DNA from: Prado023 sp963700475
Lineage (GTDB): Bacteria; Actinomycetota; Actinomycetes; S36-B12; CAIYMF01
Direction: 5' to 3'
Assembly (NCBI GenBank): GCA_963700475.1
Contig: CAVOXR010000008.1
Coordinates: forward strand, 186,001-250,000
Length of the DNA stretch: 64,000 nt
The notes beneath the pieces were generated by a model. That model saw only the letters and a program-made list of their open reading frames with translations, made no database searches and had not been told where the DNA came from. The translations under genes were made by a program, and so were the position numbers. This document shows positions 7,686 to 16,660 of the stretch, one piece after another. The first letter of the stretch is position 1. Each line of letters starts with the position of its first letter.

Positions 7686-8624
7686 TCAGCCGATCGTGCG
7701 CTCGAGGAACGCCAGTACCTCGGCCTGGACCTCGTCCCGGTTGGTCTCGTTGATCACCTCGTGGCGCGCGCCGGGGTAGAGCCGGACCTCGACATCACCC
7801 ATCCCCGCCGCCCCCAGCTGATCTGCCAGCTCGCGAACGCCCTTGCCCTTTCGCCCTACCGGGTCGTTGTCCCCGGCGAGGAGCAGGATGGGCAGGTCCT
7901 TGGGGTGGATGGCGTTGAACCCGGTGTGGGCCACATGCTCCCGCCCGCCGATGAAGTCCACCCACGCCTGGTTGGTCAGGTTGAAGCCGGTCCGTGGATC
8001 GGCGAGGAAGGCATCGACCTCGGCGGAGTCACGCGACAGCCAGTCGGAATCCGTGCGTGTGGGCCGGAACGCGAGGTTGTACGGGCCGAAGGCCAGGTTG
8101 TGCAACGTGGTGCTGCGTCCGCGTGGGCCGTGGAGGCGGCGTTCGACCTTGGCCGCCTGCAGGAAGGCCTCGTAGCTCAGCCCGCCGGGGGCGTCCGACC
8201 CAGCGAGGATCACCGAATCCCACTGGGACGGCGGGTGCAGCGCCAGCGCGGCCTGGGCGATGAACGAGCCCATGCTGTGGGCGAACAGGGCCACGTTGCG
8301 GCCGGCACCATCCTGACCCTCGTGCTCCAGCTCGGCACGAACCGCGAGCAGGTCGCCGACGACACGTTCGAAGCCGTCCTCGTCGGCGAAGTGCCCGAGG
8401 TCATCGTCGCTGCGCGCAGTCAGGCCGTGGCCGCGGTGGTCGTGGGCCCACACGGCGTAGCCGGCCCCGACCAGGACAGCGGCCAGCCGCGCGTAGCGCC
8501 CGGAGTGCTCGGCCATCCCGTGGGCGACCTGGACGACCGCCCGAGGCTCGCCGTCGGGGCGCCATCGGCGGACGTGCACGGCGACGCCGTCGGTCATCGT
8601 CAGGTCGAACTCGTCGAAGCGCAT
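7686..8624 (-). CDS. Alpha/beta hydrolase, monoacylglycerol lipase-like
   Basis: 312-residue serine hydrolase of the S33/'hydrolase_4' group that includes monoacylglycerol lipases and lysophospholipases. The oxyanion-side motif VAHGMAEHSGRY, the nucleophile elbow FAHSMGSF (catalytic Ser), the DHRGHG motif and the C-terminal histidine in GARHEVINE are visible. The acidic residue is probably in LLLAGDNDPV. No signal peptide is seen, so it acts in the cytosol. ATG 8624 fits a leaderless promoter (TAGGGT seven bases upstream), whereas longer versions of the frame give unrelated sequence. The substrate is not provable from sequence. Confidence 0.87.
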   Translation of the reverse strand: MRFDEFDLTMTDGVAVHVRRWRPDGEPRAVVQVAHGMAEHSGRYARLAAVLVGAGYAVWAHDHRGHGLTARSDDDLGHFADEDGFERVVGDLLAVRAELEHEGQDGAGRNVALFAHSMGSFIAQAALALHPPSQWDSVILAGSDAPGGLSYEAFLQAAKVERRLHGPRGRSTTLHNLAFGPYNLAFRPTRTDSDWLSRDSAEVDAFLADPRTGFNLTNQAWVDFIGGREHVAHTGFNAIHPKDLPILLLAGDNDPVGRKGKGVRELADQLGAAGMGDVEVRLYPGARHEVINETNRDEVQAEVLAFLERTIG

Positions 8625-8631
8625 GCCTGAG

Positions 8632-8637
8632 ACCCTA
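8632..8637 (-). promoter_or_regulatory. -10 box TAGGGT, leaderless start of the lipase gene
   Basis: On the minus strand TAGGGT ends seven bases before ATG 8624. Confidence 0.5.
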
Positions 8638-8679
8638 GAGCAGCCCGGGGTGTGGGGGCGCTGCGGACCCCGAACGCAA

Positions 8680-8712
8680 CCATGCCCCGCAGCGCGGGGC
8701 TGCAGGGCATGG
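8680..8712 (-). terminator. Terminator hairpin after the DUF4287-like gene
   Basis: CCATGCCC (8680-8687) pairs with GGGCATGG (8705-8712), with an inner GCAG/CTGC stem and a short GC-rich loop. It separates two minus-strand genes. Confidence 0.65.
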
Positions 8713-8760
8713 GATGGGACGCGCGCGGGTGGCGCGCCCCCGGGTGAGTGCGGGAGGGTC

Positions 8761-8997
8761 CTACTGGACCCGGCGTGCGGCCTTGGTCTTGTCCATCTCG
8801 TGGATGATCGCGGTCGCGTAGCCGTGGGACAGCTCATGCTCGTCGCGCAGCCAGTTCACCCGGTCATCGAAACGAGTGAAGGACGGGCCTTCCTCGACCA
8901 CGACGAACCACTCCTTCATCGGCTTGCCGGTCGCCTCAGGGACGCGCTCGACAAGCAGCTGGTGGGTCTCCTCGGAGTGGTGCAGGGTCATGGGCAT
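8761..8997 (-). CDS. DUF4287-like small protein
   Basis: 78 residues, soluble and acidic. It contains the block WFVVVEEGPSFTRFDDRVNW and the C-terminal LSHGYATAIIHEMDKTKAAR. The latter resembles the DUF4287 signature (Gly-Tyr-Ala-x-Ala-Ile-xx-Glu), which in other proteins is fused to DUF5655. AGGAG about seven bases before ATG 8997 supports the start. It is transcribed divergently from the next gene. The function is unknown. Confidence 0.72.
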   Translation of the reverse strand: MPMTLHHSEETHQLLVERVPEATGKPMKEWFVVVEEGPSFTRFDDRVNWLRDEHELSHGYATAIIHEMDKTKAARRVQ

Positions 8998-9071
8998 CTC
9001 CTCTTGGCCGACGTTCTGGTCCTACCGTAACGCTCCCGGTGGGTGCGGTGCCACCGAACCCCCGTACCGGA

Positions 9072-9077
9072 TACCGT
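9072..9077 (+). promoter_or_regulatory. -10 box TACCGT of a leaderless promoter
   Basis: TACCGT ends six bases before GTG 9084 and is the main reason for choosing that start. Confidence 0.45.
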
Positions 9078-9083
9078 GCCGGG

Positions 9084-9446
9084 GTGAGCCTGCTTGATCC
9101 GACCCCTGCACCGGAGGATCCCGAACGCCTGATCCTCGAAGCCTCGCGGACCTGCGACCGGCTTCGGTCCCTGTCCCTGGTCCGTCTGGCGGCGCTCCTG
9201 CCGGACGGACGCAGCCGGGCTCGGGCCGCGTTCGACCTCGCCCAGGAGCTGGCCGACTCGTCATTCGCGTTGGCGGGGCGTCCCCTCCAGCGCCTGCCGG
9301 AGCTGGGCGATCCGGCCGCAGGTGACGTCCTGGCCGTATGCGCCCAGGACCTCGCCGAGGAGGTTGCCGAACGACGCGGTGACGCCTCGGCCGAGGCCTG
9401 CCGGCGCGGGGTCGAGGGCCTCATCGCCCTGCGACAGTCGCTGTGA
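9084..9446 (+). CDS. Hypothetical alpha-helical protein
   Basis: 120-residue protein that I do not recognise. The sequence is rich in Ala, Leu, Arg and Glu and probably all helical (for example LVRLAALLPDGRSRARAAFD and DVLAVCAQDLAEEVAERRGD). It has no signal peptide or membrane segment. It stands alone between a divergent and a convergent gene. The -10 box at 9072-9077 and codon use like its neighbours suggest a real gene. Confidence 0.55.
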   Translation: MSLLDPTPAPEDPERLILEASRTCDRLRSLSLVRLAALLPDGRSRARAAFDLAQELADSSFALAGRPLQRLPELGDPAAGDVLAVCAQDLAEEVAERRGDASAEACRRGVEGLIALRQSL

Positions 9447-9476
9447 CCCACGCTGCGAGTGGCGCCGTCGAGCCTC

Positions 9477-10292
9477 TCAGGAGGGCCCGGCCGTGATCTC
9501 CCTGAGCCCGCGTCGGGGTTCCAGGTTCAGCGCCGCCAGCACGGGTGGCACCAGGGTGGCGCCGATCCTCCGGTAGCCCATGCTCGAGGGGTGGAAGCGG
9601 TCGGGGCCGAAGAAGGCCTCGGCGTTGGCCTCGAACTCCGGGCCCAGGAGGTCGTACAGGTTCACCGGGACCGCACCGGTCCTCAGGGCGACGCGGCGCT
9701 GCGCGGCGGCCAGCGACCGCGACCTCTCCCGAGCCACCCAGCGCAGCGGCGGTCCGACGGGGCGCACGGTCCCAAGGTCCGGGCAGGTGCCGATCACGAC
9801 GGACGTGCCCGCGTCGACCAGCCTGGCGATCGCCGTCTCGAGGCGGCGCGCGGCCTGCGCCCTGGGCACGAGGTGGGTCACGTCGTTGGCCCCGATGATG
9901 ATGACGGCAACGTGGGGCCGCGCACTCAGGCAGCGGGTCACCTGCCGATCGAGATCAGCCGACTTGGCGCCCACGACGGCATGGTTGGTCATGGTCACGG
10001 GGCGACGGCCAGCCTCCACCACGGCGCGCACGAGGACCCCGGCGACCGTGTCCGCGGCGCTGTCCGCACCCAGCCCAGCAGCCACCGAGTCGCCGAGCAC
10101 GGCCAGGCGGATGGACGTGGCCCTGGGCGGGCCGAAGCGTCCGTCCTGGTACGGCGGCACCCCTTGCTGCGGACCGATGTCGCGCCTGACCGCCCGCGCC
10201 TGGGCCGCAAGCACCCCCAGACTGGCCGCGACCGCCCCCGCCATCCCCCCGCTGCCCCAGGCCGCTGAGCGGCGGGAGATCCCCCGGGTCAT
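9477..10292 (-). CDS. SGNH/GDSL-family hydrolase, membrane-anchored or exported
   Basis: 271 residues. A basic N-terminus and hydrophobic segment (about residues 14-35, GSGGMAGAVAASLGVLAAQA) suggest a signal anchor. The esterase blocks are block I VLGDSVAAG with the nucleophile Ser, block III GANDV with the oxyanion Asn, and block V DRFHPSSMGY with the Asp-His pair. These are the hallmarks of SGNH hydrolases acting on acyl esters of lipids or wall polymers. Its ATG overlaps the msrA stop (ATGA), so the two are co-translated. Confidence 0.85.
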   Translation of the reverse strand: MTRGISRRSAAWGSGGMAGAVAASLGVLAAQARAVRRDIGPQQGVPPYQDGRFGPPRATSIRLAVLGDSVAAGLGADSAADTVAGVLVRAVVEAGRRPVTMTNHAVVGAKSADLDRQVTRCLSARPHVAVIIIGANDVTHLVPRAQAARRLETAIARLVDAGTSVVIGTCPDLGTVRPVGPPLRWVARERSRSLAAAQRRVALRTGAVPVNLYDLLGPEFEANAEAFFGPDRFHPSSMGYRRIGATLVPPVLAALNLEPRRGLREITAGPS

Positions 10293-10957
10293 TCGATCTC
10301 CGGCAACAGGATGCCGGTGTGGGCGTGGCAGTCGTAGCCGTGCGGGTTCTTGTGCAGGTACTGCTGGTGGTAGGCCTCGGCGTAGTAGAAGGGCCGGACG
10401 ACCTCGCCGTCCTGAAGGGCGGCGCCGAGCTCGGTGGTGATCGGGTCGAACCCCTCGGCGCGCAGGACCTCGTCATAGGCCGCGGCGCTGCGCTCGACCA
10501 GCGTCTGCTGCTCGTGCGTGCTCCAGAAGACCGCGCTGCGGTACTGGCTGCCCACGTCGTTGCCCTGGCGCATCCCCTGGGTTGGGTCGTGGTTCTCCCA
10601 GAACACGCGCAGCACGTCGATCGTCGAGACCACGGTGGGGTCGTAGGCGACCATCACCATCTCGGCGTGCCCGGTCATCGCGGTGCAGGTCTCGCTGTAG
10701 GTGGGGTGCGGCGTGGACCCGCCCTGGTATCCGGCGGCCGTGGTGTGGACCCCGGGCAGCTGCCACAGGCGCTTCTCCGCGCCCCAGAAGCAGCCCATCC
10801 CCAGGTAGAGGGTCACGACCCCGGCGGGGAACGGCCCCAGCATGGATGTGCCCAACACGTCGTGCACGCGGGCCAGTGGGTAGTCGTAGTCGGGGCGGCC
10901 GGGCAGGGCCTGCTCGGGGGACACAGGGATGCCACGACGGCGGGACTGGAGCCACAT
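10289..10957 (-). CDS. msrA: Peptide methionine-S-sulfoxide reductase MsrA
   Basis: 222-residue repair enzyme reducing methionine-S-sulfoxide. The active-site motif is MGCFWGAEK with the catalytic Cys. The block YQGGSTPHPTYSETCTAMTGH is close to the family consensus, with VMVAYDP after it and the conserved WENHDPTQGMRQGNDVGSQY. The N-terminus is about 40 residues longer than the core domain, as in other actinobacteria. The C-terminal region (HKNPHGYDCHAHTG) holds a likely resolving Cys. It leads a two-gene unit with the SGNH hydrolase. Confidence 0.95.
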   Translation of the reverse strand: MWLQSRRRGIPVSPEQALPGRPDYDYPLARVHDVLGTSMLGPFPAGVVTLYLGMGCFWGAEKRLWQLPGVHTTAAGYQGGSTPHPTYSETCTAMTGHAEMVMVAYDPTVVSTIDVLRVFWENHDPTQGMRQGNDVGSQYRSAVFWSTHEQQTLVERSAAAYDEVLRAEGFDPITTELGAALQDGEVVRPFYYAEAYHQQYLHKNPHGYDCHAHTGILLPEIE

Positions 10958-11108
10958 GCTCCAAGGGTCGCGCCCGGCTGGGTCCGGCGCAAGTCGCACC
11001 GGTTATGGGGGGTGCGCCCGGGGATGCCCGGATTGCGATCGGCCCGCGTTACCGGATCGTTATCGAATGCCGGCTTCCGTGATTGTTCTGTTGCCGAATC
11101 CGGCCAAG

Positions 11109-11121
11109 TGGGGATTCCCCA
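11109..11121. promoter_or_regulatory. Palindrome upstream of the sugar operon, possible operator
   Basis: TGGGGA-T-TCCCCA is an interrupted perfect palindrome 86 bases before the binding-protein gene. The surrounding 250 bases carry no other gene. No regulator is encoded nearby, so the factor is unknown. Confidence 0.35.
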
Positions 11122-11207
11122 TCGGCTTGAATCCTCCGTGACGCCCCGCCGACCTGGCCGGGCAGCGTAGGAAGCCCAAGACACACCTCACACCCGAAGG
11201 GGATTCG

Positions 11208-12491
11208 ATGAAGTTCCGCACCGGAATCGTGGCGCTGGCCGCCGCGGGCCTGACCCTCACCGCCTGCTCGAGCGGCTCGTCCGAGACCGCCACCGATACC
11301 GCACCCTCGGTGCCCGCGGCGGACGCCACTGGCACCCTGAAGGTGTGGCTGATGGACGGCAGCCAGCCGCAGAGCGTGATCGACTCGGTCAACGCGCAGT
11401 TCAAGGAGACCTACCCCAACGTGGACGTTGAGGTCGAGCTCCAGCAGTGGGGCGGGATCCAGGACAAGCTGACCACCTCTCTTGGCACCGATTCCACCCC
11501 GGACGTCGTCGAGATCGGCAACAGCCTCACCGCCAAGTACTCCGACGCCGGCCTGCTGGCCGACCTGACCGCCTCCGCCGGTGACTTCAAGGTCGACGGC
11601 ATGCTGCCGGGCCTGCAGCCCTCCGGTGAGCTCGACGGCAGCCGCTACGGCATCCCCTACTACGGTGGCGTGCGCATCGTGGTCTACAACAAGGAGCAGT
11701 TCAAGGACGCGGGCGTTGACGTCCCGACCTCCCTCGAGGAGCTCAACGCTGCTGCCGAGAAGCTGCAGAAGGCCAATGCCGACAACTCCAAGTACTCGGC
11801 CTTCTACTTCCCGGGCAAGTACTGGTACGGCGCCGTGCCGTTCGTGTGGGACGCCGGCGGCGAGATCGCCGAGCAGGACGGAGACACCTGGACCGGCACC
11901 CTCGACCAGCCGGCCGCAGTCGCGGGCCTGACCACCCTCAAGGGCCTGGTGAACAACTACTCCAAGGCTCCCGTCGATGGCGACGAGACCAAGAACATGG
12001 ACGCCTTCAACACCGGCAACGTCGGCATGATGATCGACTCCTGGTGGGCCCCCGGCGCGCTGAACACCGGCGACATGGAGGGCAACATCGGGGTCTTCGC
12101 GCTGCCGGGCACCGCAGCAGGCTCAACGTCGCCCGTCTTCTTCGGTGGCTCGGACCTCGCTGTCTCGGCGAAGAGCGCCAACCAGGGCCTTGCTGTCGAG
12201 TGGATGAAGATCCTGACCGGTCTCGAGACCCAGACCCAGCTGGCCAAGGAGGGTGGCGTCATCCCGAACCAGGAGGGCGCGTTCGTCGGCCACCAGGGCA
12301 ATGAGTTCCTCGAGGTCGCCGACCAGGCATCCACCAACTCGCGGTTCACCCCGGTGACCCCGAACTGGGCCAACGTCGAGTCCTCGCAGGTCCTGCAGGA
12401 CATGCTGGTGAAGATCTTCAGCGACGCCGCGACCGTCGAGGAGGCCACTGCCAGCGCCTCCGAGCAGATCACGTCCATCCTGAACGGCTGA
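11208..12491 (+). CDS. ABC sugar transporter, solute-binding lipoprotein
   Basis: 427 residues. The signal peptide ends in the lipobox LTAC with lipidated Cys20, then a Ser/Thr-rich linker. The body is a family-1 (MalE/CUT1-like) carbohydrate-binding protein: GTLKVWLMDGSQPQSVIDSV, the PDVVEIGNS hinge and aromatic residues in KYWYGAVPF and DSWWAPGA that could stack on sugar rings. AAGGGG lies about seven bases before the ATG. It opens the operon that ends in a GH94 phosphorylase, so the ligand is probably a beta-linked disaccharide such as chitobiose; this comes from context only. Confidence 0.9.
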   Translation: MKFRTGIVALAAAGLTLTACSSGSSETATDTAPSVPAADATGTLKVWLMDGSQPQSVIDSVNAQFKETYPNVDVEVELQQWGGIQDKLTTSLGTDSTPDVVEIGNSLTAKYSDAGLLADLTASAGDFKVDGMLPGLQPSGELDGSRYGIPYYGGVRIVVYNKEQFKDAGVDVPTSLEELNAAAEKLQKANADNSKYSAFYFPGKYWYGAVPFVWDAGGEIAEQDGDTWTGTLDQPAAVAGLTTLKGLVNNYSKAPVDGDETKNMDAFNTGNVGMMIDSWWAPGALNTGDMEGNIGVFALPGTAAGSTSPVFFGGSDLAVSAKSANQGLAVEWMKILTGLETQTQLAKEGGVIPNQEGAFVGHQGNEFLEVADQASTNSRFTPVTPNWANVESSQVLQDMLVKIFSDAATVEEATASASEQITSILNG

Positions 12492-12508
12492 TCTGCCCGA
12501 CCGAGCAT

Positions 12509-12548
12509 CCGATGGCCCGGGCGAGCAGCATGCTCCCCGGGCCATCGG
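12509..12548 (+). terminator. 13-bp hairpin between binding protein and permeases
   Basis: CCGATGGCCCGGG (12509-12521) pairs perfectly with CCCGGGCCATCGG (12536-12548), and the loop adds GAGCA/TGCTC. There is no T-run. In binding-protein operons such hairpins act as partial terminators and mRNA-stability elements that keep the binding protein more abundant than the permeases; I infer the same here. Confidence 0.7.
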
Positions 12549-12608
12549 CCTGACCAGCCACGGTATGGCCACTGAAGGGATCGTCTGATGACGAGGGAGA
12601 TGGTGTGA

Positions 12609-13569
12609 GTGAGCAACGTTGAAGCACCGGACGTGATCGAGGTTGACATGGCCGGGGCTCCGGCAGACATCGAGCCGAAGCGCAACAGGCTGGCGTTCTG
12701 GTTCCTGCTGCCCGCCTCGGCGATCCTGCTGGCCGTCCTGGCCTACCCCATCGTGAAGATGGTGGTGCTGTCGCTGCAGGAGGCCAAGCTCAAGAACATC
12801 ACCCGTGGCACGGAGTCCTGGAACAACTTCGAGAACTACACCAAGCTGTTCTCCGACCCGTTCTTCTGGACCGTCGTCGTGGCGCACCATCGTGTTCACG
12901 GCGGTCTGTGTCGGGGCCACCATGATCCTGGGCACGCTGGTAGCGCTCCTGCTCAACAGGCTGGGCAGCAAGATGCGCCTGACCGTCCTGGTCGGGCTGC
13001 TCCTGGCCTGGGCGACCCCGGCGGTGACCGCGACCCAGACCTGGCAGTTCCTCTTCGACACGGAGTTCGGGGTGGTCAACTGGGCACTGGTGTCGCTGGG
13101 CTTCGAGCAGTTCGAGGGCTACTCCTGGCTGGCCCAACCGCTGTCGTTGCTGTCCCTGGCGGCCCTGATCGTGGTGTGGGCTGCGATCCCCTTCGTCGCC
13201 CTGACCCTCTTCGCCGGCCTGACGCAGGTGCCCAACGAGATCTATGAGGCGGCGTCCCTGGACGGGGCCGGCCGCTGGACGCAGTTCTGGAGGCTCACGG
13301 TGCCGCAGCTGGCCCCGATCTTCCTGATCCTGTTCGCGCTGTCCACGATCTGGGACTTCCGGGTCTTCACCCAGATCTACATCCTGCAGAAGTCCGGCGG
13401 CATCGCCCGGGAGACCGACCTGCTGGCGCTGTACGCCTACCGGACATCCTTCTCCGCCAACAACTTCGGGGTGGGCGCAGCCATCGGCGTCGTCATGGTG
13501 CTGATGCTGCTGGTCTTCTCCGTCATCTACATCCGGCGCATGATCAAGCAGATCGACGAGGCATCATGA
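12609..13569 (+). CDS. ABC sugar permease 1 (MalF-type), frameshifted in this sequence
   Basis: CUT1-family permease, about 319 residues once the frames are joined. The first frame gives the N-terminal helix (FWFLLPASAILLAVLAYPIV) up to FFWTVV near 12878. The second frame continues WRTIVFTAVCVGATM to the end. One extra base near 12879 explains the break. The EAA loop (YEAASLDGAGRWTQFWRLTV), the contact site for the ATPase, is intact. The start is GTG 12609, with GAGGGAG upstream and a six-codon micro-ORF at 12588-12608 ending just before it. No ATPase gene is in the operon, so a shared MsiK-type ATPase must serve it. Confidence 0.85.
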
Positions 13570-14396
13570 TCAACAAGAAGGGCGGCTTCGTCGCCAACAC
13601 CCTGGCGATCATCCTGACCGTGTTCATGGTCTTCCCGGTGTACTGGATGGTCATCTCCTCGTTCAAGCCGCGCGCGGACTTCTTCCTGCCGACGCCGAAG
13701 TTCCTGCCGATCCCGGCGACCCTGGACAACTACTACCGGGTCATCAACGACAAGGACTTCTTCAACTACGCCAGGAACTCCCTGATCGTCACGGTCGTGG
13801 TGGTGATCCTGTCGATGCTGGTGGCCTTCCTCGCGGCCACCGCCGTGGCACGGTTCAACTTCAAGGGCCGCAAGGCGTACATCGTCATGCTCCTGGCCGT
13901 GCAGATGGTGCCCTTCGAGGCGCTGCTCATCTCGATGTTCGTGCTGCTCAACGCGGCCGGGCTGGTCAACCAGCTCACCGGTGTGATGGTCGCCTACCTG
14001 GCCTTCGTCCTGCCGTTCACGATCTGGACGCTGCGTGGGTTCATCGCCAACGTGCCCAAGGACCTCGAGGAGGCGGCGATGATCGACGGCTGCAGCCAGG
14101 GGCAGGCGTTCCGCAAGATCCTGTTCCCGCTGATCGCCCCGGGCCTGGTGTCCACGTCGGTGTTCGCGTTCGTCATGGCGTGGAACGAGTTCATCCTGGC
14201 CAACGTGATCCTGCTGGACCAGAAGAAGCAGACGCTGCCGGTCTGGCTGACGTCCTTCCAGGGCGGTCAGAAGGCGATCGACTGGGGTGGCCTGATGGCC
14301 GGGTCGGTGCTGTTCGCGATGCCGGTGATCATCTTCTTCGTCATCGTCCAGGGCCGCATCCAGCGCGGCGCGCTCGAGGGCGGTGTGAAGGGATGA
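13566..14396 (+). CDS. ABC sugar permease 2 (MalG-type)
   Basis: 276-residue inner-membrane permease with six helices: N-terminal FVANTLAIILTVFMVFPVYW, then the EAA loop LEEAAMIDGCSQGQAFRKIL followed by FPLIAPGLVSTSVFAFVMAW. It pairs with permease 1 to form the transport channel. The ATG overlaps the upstream stop (ATGA), and its own stop overlaps the start of the mutase gene, so the operon is tightly coupled. Confidence 0.92.
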   Translation: MINKKGGFVANTLAIILTVFMVFPVYWMVISSFKPRADFFLPTPKFLPIPATLDNYYRVINDKDFFNYARNSLIVTVVVVILSMLVAFLAATAVARFNFKGRKAYIVMLLAVQMVPFEALLISMFVLLNAAGLVNQLTGVMVAYLAFVLPFTIWTLRGFIANVPKDLEEAAMIDGCSQGQAFRKILFPLIAPGLVSTSVFAFVMAWNEFILANVILLDQKKQTLPVWLTSFQGGQKAIDWGGLMAGSVLFAMPVIIFFVIVQGRIQRGALEGGVKG

Positions 14397-16603
14397 CAGG
14401 TGGCTCACACGGGCGGGGCACGAACTCCTCGCGCCCGCGCCGAGTCCGGGCTGCGGTCCTGCTGGCCGCTGGTTCCGATCCCGAGTCCCGGGAGCTGCTG
14501 ACCAGGCCGCTCGGTGACTCCACGGTGGTCCAGCTGGCCGTCGAGAACGTCCGCACCGTCGTGGATCCGGCCCGCATCGTGGTCGTCGTCTCCCGCGACG
14601 ACACCGCGATCCGGGGGCTGCTGGGCTCGGAGGTCACGTATGTGGTCCAGGACGCGCCCCTGGGTACGGGCGACGCTGCCCTCCTGGGCCTCGGGTACCT
14701 GCTGTCGGACACCGAGCAGGTGCTCGTCACCTATGCCGACACCCCCCTGCTGCGTCCGGAGTCGCTGCTGGGGCTGTTCACCCGGCACCGGCTCAAGGGA
14801 GCGGACCTGTCGATCCTGACCGCCGTCGTTGACGACCCGGACCCGACCTACGGGCGTGTCGTGCGCGAGGACGGCCGGATCGCGGCGATCGTCGAGGGCC
14901 CCGACCAGACCTCCGAGCACGACGAGATCCGGGAGGTGAACGTCGGGGGATACGTGGCCACCCCCAGCCTCTTCCTCGGGACGCTGGCGACCATGGCCGC
15001 GGCCGGCGAGCACCGGCTGACCGACCTCGCCCGAAGGGTGATCAGCTCGGGTGGTCGGGTGCACAGCTACCAGATCCACGACCCGGACGAGGTCCAGGGC
15101 ATCAACACCCCGGGGGAGCTCGCGGTTGCCGAGGACATCGTCCTCAAGCGGCTGTTCGTGCCGAAGAAGAACACCGACACGAAGATCGTGTTCGGCACGG
15201 GCGGCTGGCGCGCGGTCATCGGCGAGGGCTACACGCTGGCGAACGTCCGGCGGCTCTGCCAGGCGATCGCGAACGAGACCATCCGCCGGGAGCTGGACTC
15301 CCAACCCATCGTGATCGGCGGGGACCGCCGGTTCCTGTCCCGTGACTCGGCGGTCGCCGCGGCGGAGGTGTTCGCGGGCAACAACATCCCGGTGGTCCTG
15401 CTGCCCGACGACGTGCCCACGCCCCTGGTCACCTTCGCCGCCCCGCACCTGGGCGCCGCCTACGGGGTGATCATCACCTCGAGCCACAACCCGCCGGAGT
15501 GGAACGGGATGAAGGTGTTCCGGGCCGATGGTTCGCTGCCGCTGGATGAGGAGACCGACCGCTTCCAGGACGAGGCCAACGCCATGACCGTCGACGACGT
15601 CATCACCCTGGACATCGACCTCGCCCGGCGCTCCGGGATGGTGGTCGAGCGTGCGCTGACCACGCCGTACGTGGACGCGATCGAGGCCATCATCGACGTG
15701 GACGCCGCGCGCGACGCCGACCTGAACGTGATCGTCGACCCGATGTACGGCACCAGTCAGCTGACCCTGGGGATGATCCTCAACGACATGCGGGTGCGCA
15801 CGGAGTTCATCCACGCCGCGCACAACCCGCTGTTCGGCGGGATCGCGCCGGCACCCGACCTCGAGCGGCTGTCCGCGCTGATCGGGATGATCACCCACGG
15901 CAACGGCCGCTACGACCTCGGCCTGGCCACCGATGGGGACTCCGACCGGATCGGCATCGTTGACGAGCAGGGGGAGTACGTCTCCACCAACGACCTGCTG
16001 CTGCTCCTGTACTGGTACCTGCACGAGGTCCGCGGCGAGACGGGCGGCGTGGTCCGCAACCTGGCCACGACGCACCTCCTCGATCGGCTCGCCGCCCACT
16101 TCGGGGAGGAGTCCCGGGAGTGCCGGGTGGGGTTCAAGTACGTCACTGCCGGCATGGACGAGATCGGAGCGGTGCTCGGCGGCGAGTCCTCCGGCGGCCT
16201 GACGATCCGCGGCTGGATCAAGGGCAAGGACGGCATCTTCGCGTGCGCCCTCGTCGTCGAGATGCTGGCCCGGACGGGCAAGCGGATCAGCGAGCTGCGC
16301 GAGATGGTGTACGAGATCACCGGTCGGCTGTACGCCAAGGACGAGAGCGTGGCCGCGACCCCCGAGATGCGCGTCGCCGTGCCGCGGCGGCTCGAGGCCG
16401 AGCCCCTGACCCACATCGGCCCGTACCCCGTCATCGGCGTCTCCCATCTCGACGGGACGAAGATCCTGCTCGACAACGACAACTGGGCGTTGCTGCGCTT
16501 CTCGGGCACCGAGCCCGCGCTGCGCCTGTTCGTCGAGGCCGACTCGCCGGAGAAGGCCGAGGAGCTGCTCGCCTGGCTCCGCGGCTTCGTGACCGCCGGC
16601 TGA
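14393..16603 (+). CDS. Fusion: GlmU-like nucleotidyltransferase + phosphohexomutase
   Basis: About 736 residues. Residues 18-250 form a GlmU-type nucleotidyltransferase fold: QDAPLGTGDAA (base/sugar site), VTYADTPLL (metal Asp) and EVNVGGYV. The nucleotide-binding loop is degenerate, AAGSDPESRELLTRPLG instead of the usual GxGTRM...PK, so transfer activity is doubtful. Residues 262-736 are a complete alpha-phosphohexomutase: catalytic Ser in ITSSHNPPEWNG, metal loop ATDGDSDRIG, sugar loop GGESSGG and phosphate loop RFSGTEPALR. Between permeases and a GH94 phosphorylase, the mutase should convert the sugar 1-phosphate (GlcNAc-1-P or Glc-1-P) to the 6-phosphate. The ATG overlaps the permease stop (ATGA). 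Confidence 0.88.
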   Translation: MTGGSHGRGTNSSRPRRVRAAVLLAAGSDPESRELLTRPLGDSTVVQLAVENVRTVVDPARIVVVVSRDDTAIRGLLGSEVTYVVQDAPLGTGDAALLGLGYLLSDTEQVLVTYADTPLLRPESLLGLFTRHRLKGADLSILTAVVDDPDPTYGRVVREDGRIAAIVEGPDQTSEHDEIREVNVGGYVATPSLFLGTLATMAAAGEHRLTDLARRVISSGGRVHSYQIHDPDEVQGINTPGELAVAEDIVLKRLFVPKKNTDTKIVFGTGGWRAVIGEGYTLANVRRLCQAIANETIRRELDSQPIVIGGDRRFLSRDSAVAAAEVFAGNNIPVVLLPDDVPTPLVTFAAPHLGAAYGVIITSSHNPPEWNGMKVFRADGSLPLDEETDRFQDEANAMTVDDVITLDIDLARRSGMVVERALTTPYVDAIEAIIDVDAARDADLNVIVDPMYGTSQLTLGMILNDMRVRTEFIHAAHNPLFGGIAPAPDLERLSALIGMITHGNGRYDLGLATDGDSDRIGIVDEQGEYVSTNDLLLLLYWYLHEVRGETGGVVRNLATTHLLDRLAAHFGEESRECRVGFKYVTAGMDEIGAVLGGESSGGLTIRGWIKGKDGIFACALVVEMLARTGKRISELREMVYEITGRLYAKDESVAATPEMRVAVPRRLEAEPLTHIGPYPVIGVSHLDGTKILLDNDNWALLRFSGTEPALRLFVEADSPEKAEELLAWLRGFVTAG

Positions 16604-16660
16604 GGCCCGGCCCGCCACCGACCGACCATCCTGACCTGACCCACGGACGAGGACCACGCC

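Noticed and set aside
11020..11100. LacI- or DasR-type operator before the sugar operon
   Set aside because: No good match to either consensus; only the TGGGGA-T-TCCCCA palindrome nearby was kept as a candidate.
12876..12886. Programmed frameshift in permease 1
   Set aside because: No slippery heptamer or downstream pseudoknot is evident, and other genes show the same kind of one-base insertion.
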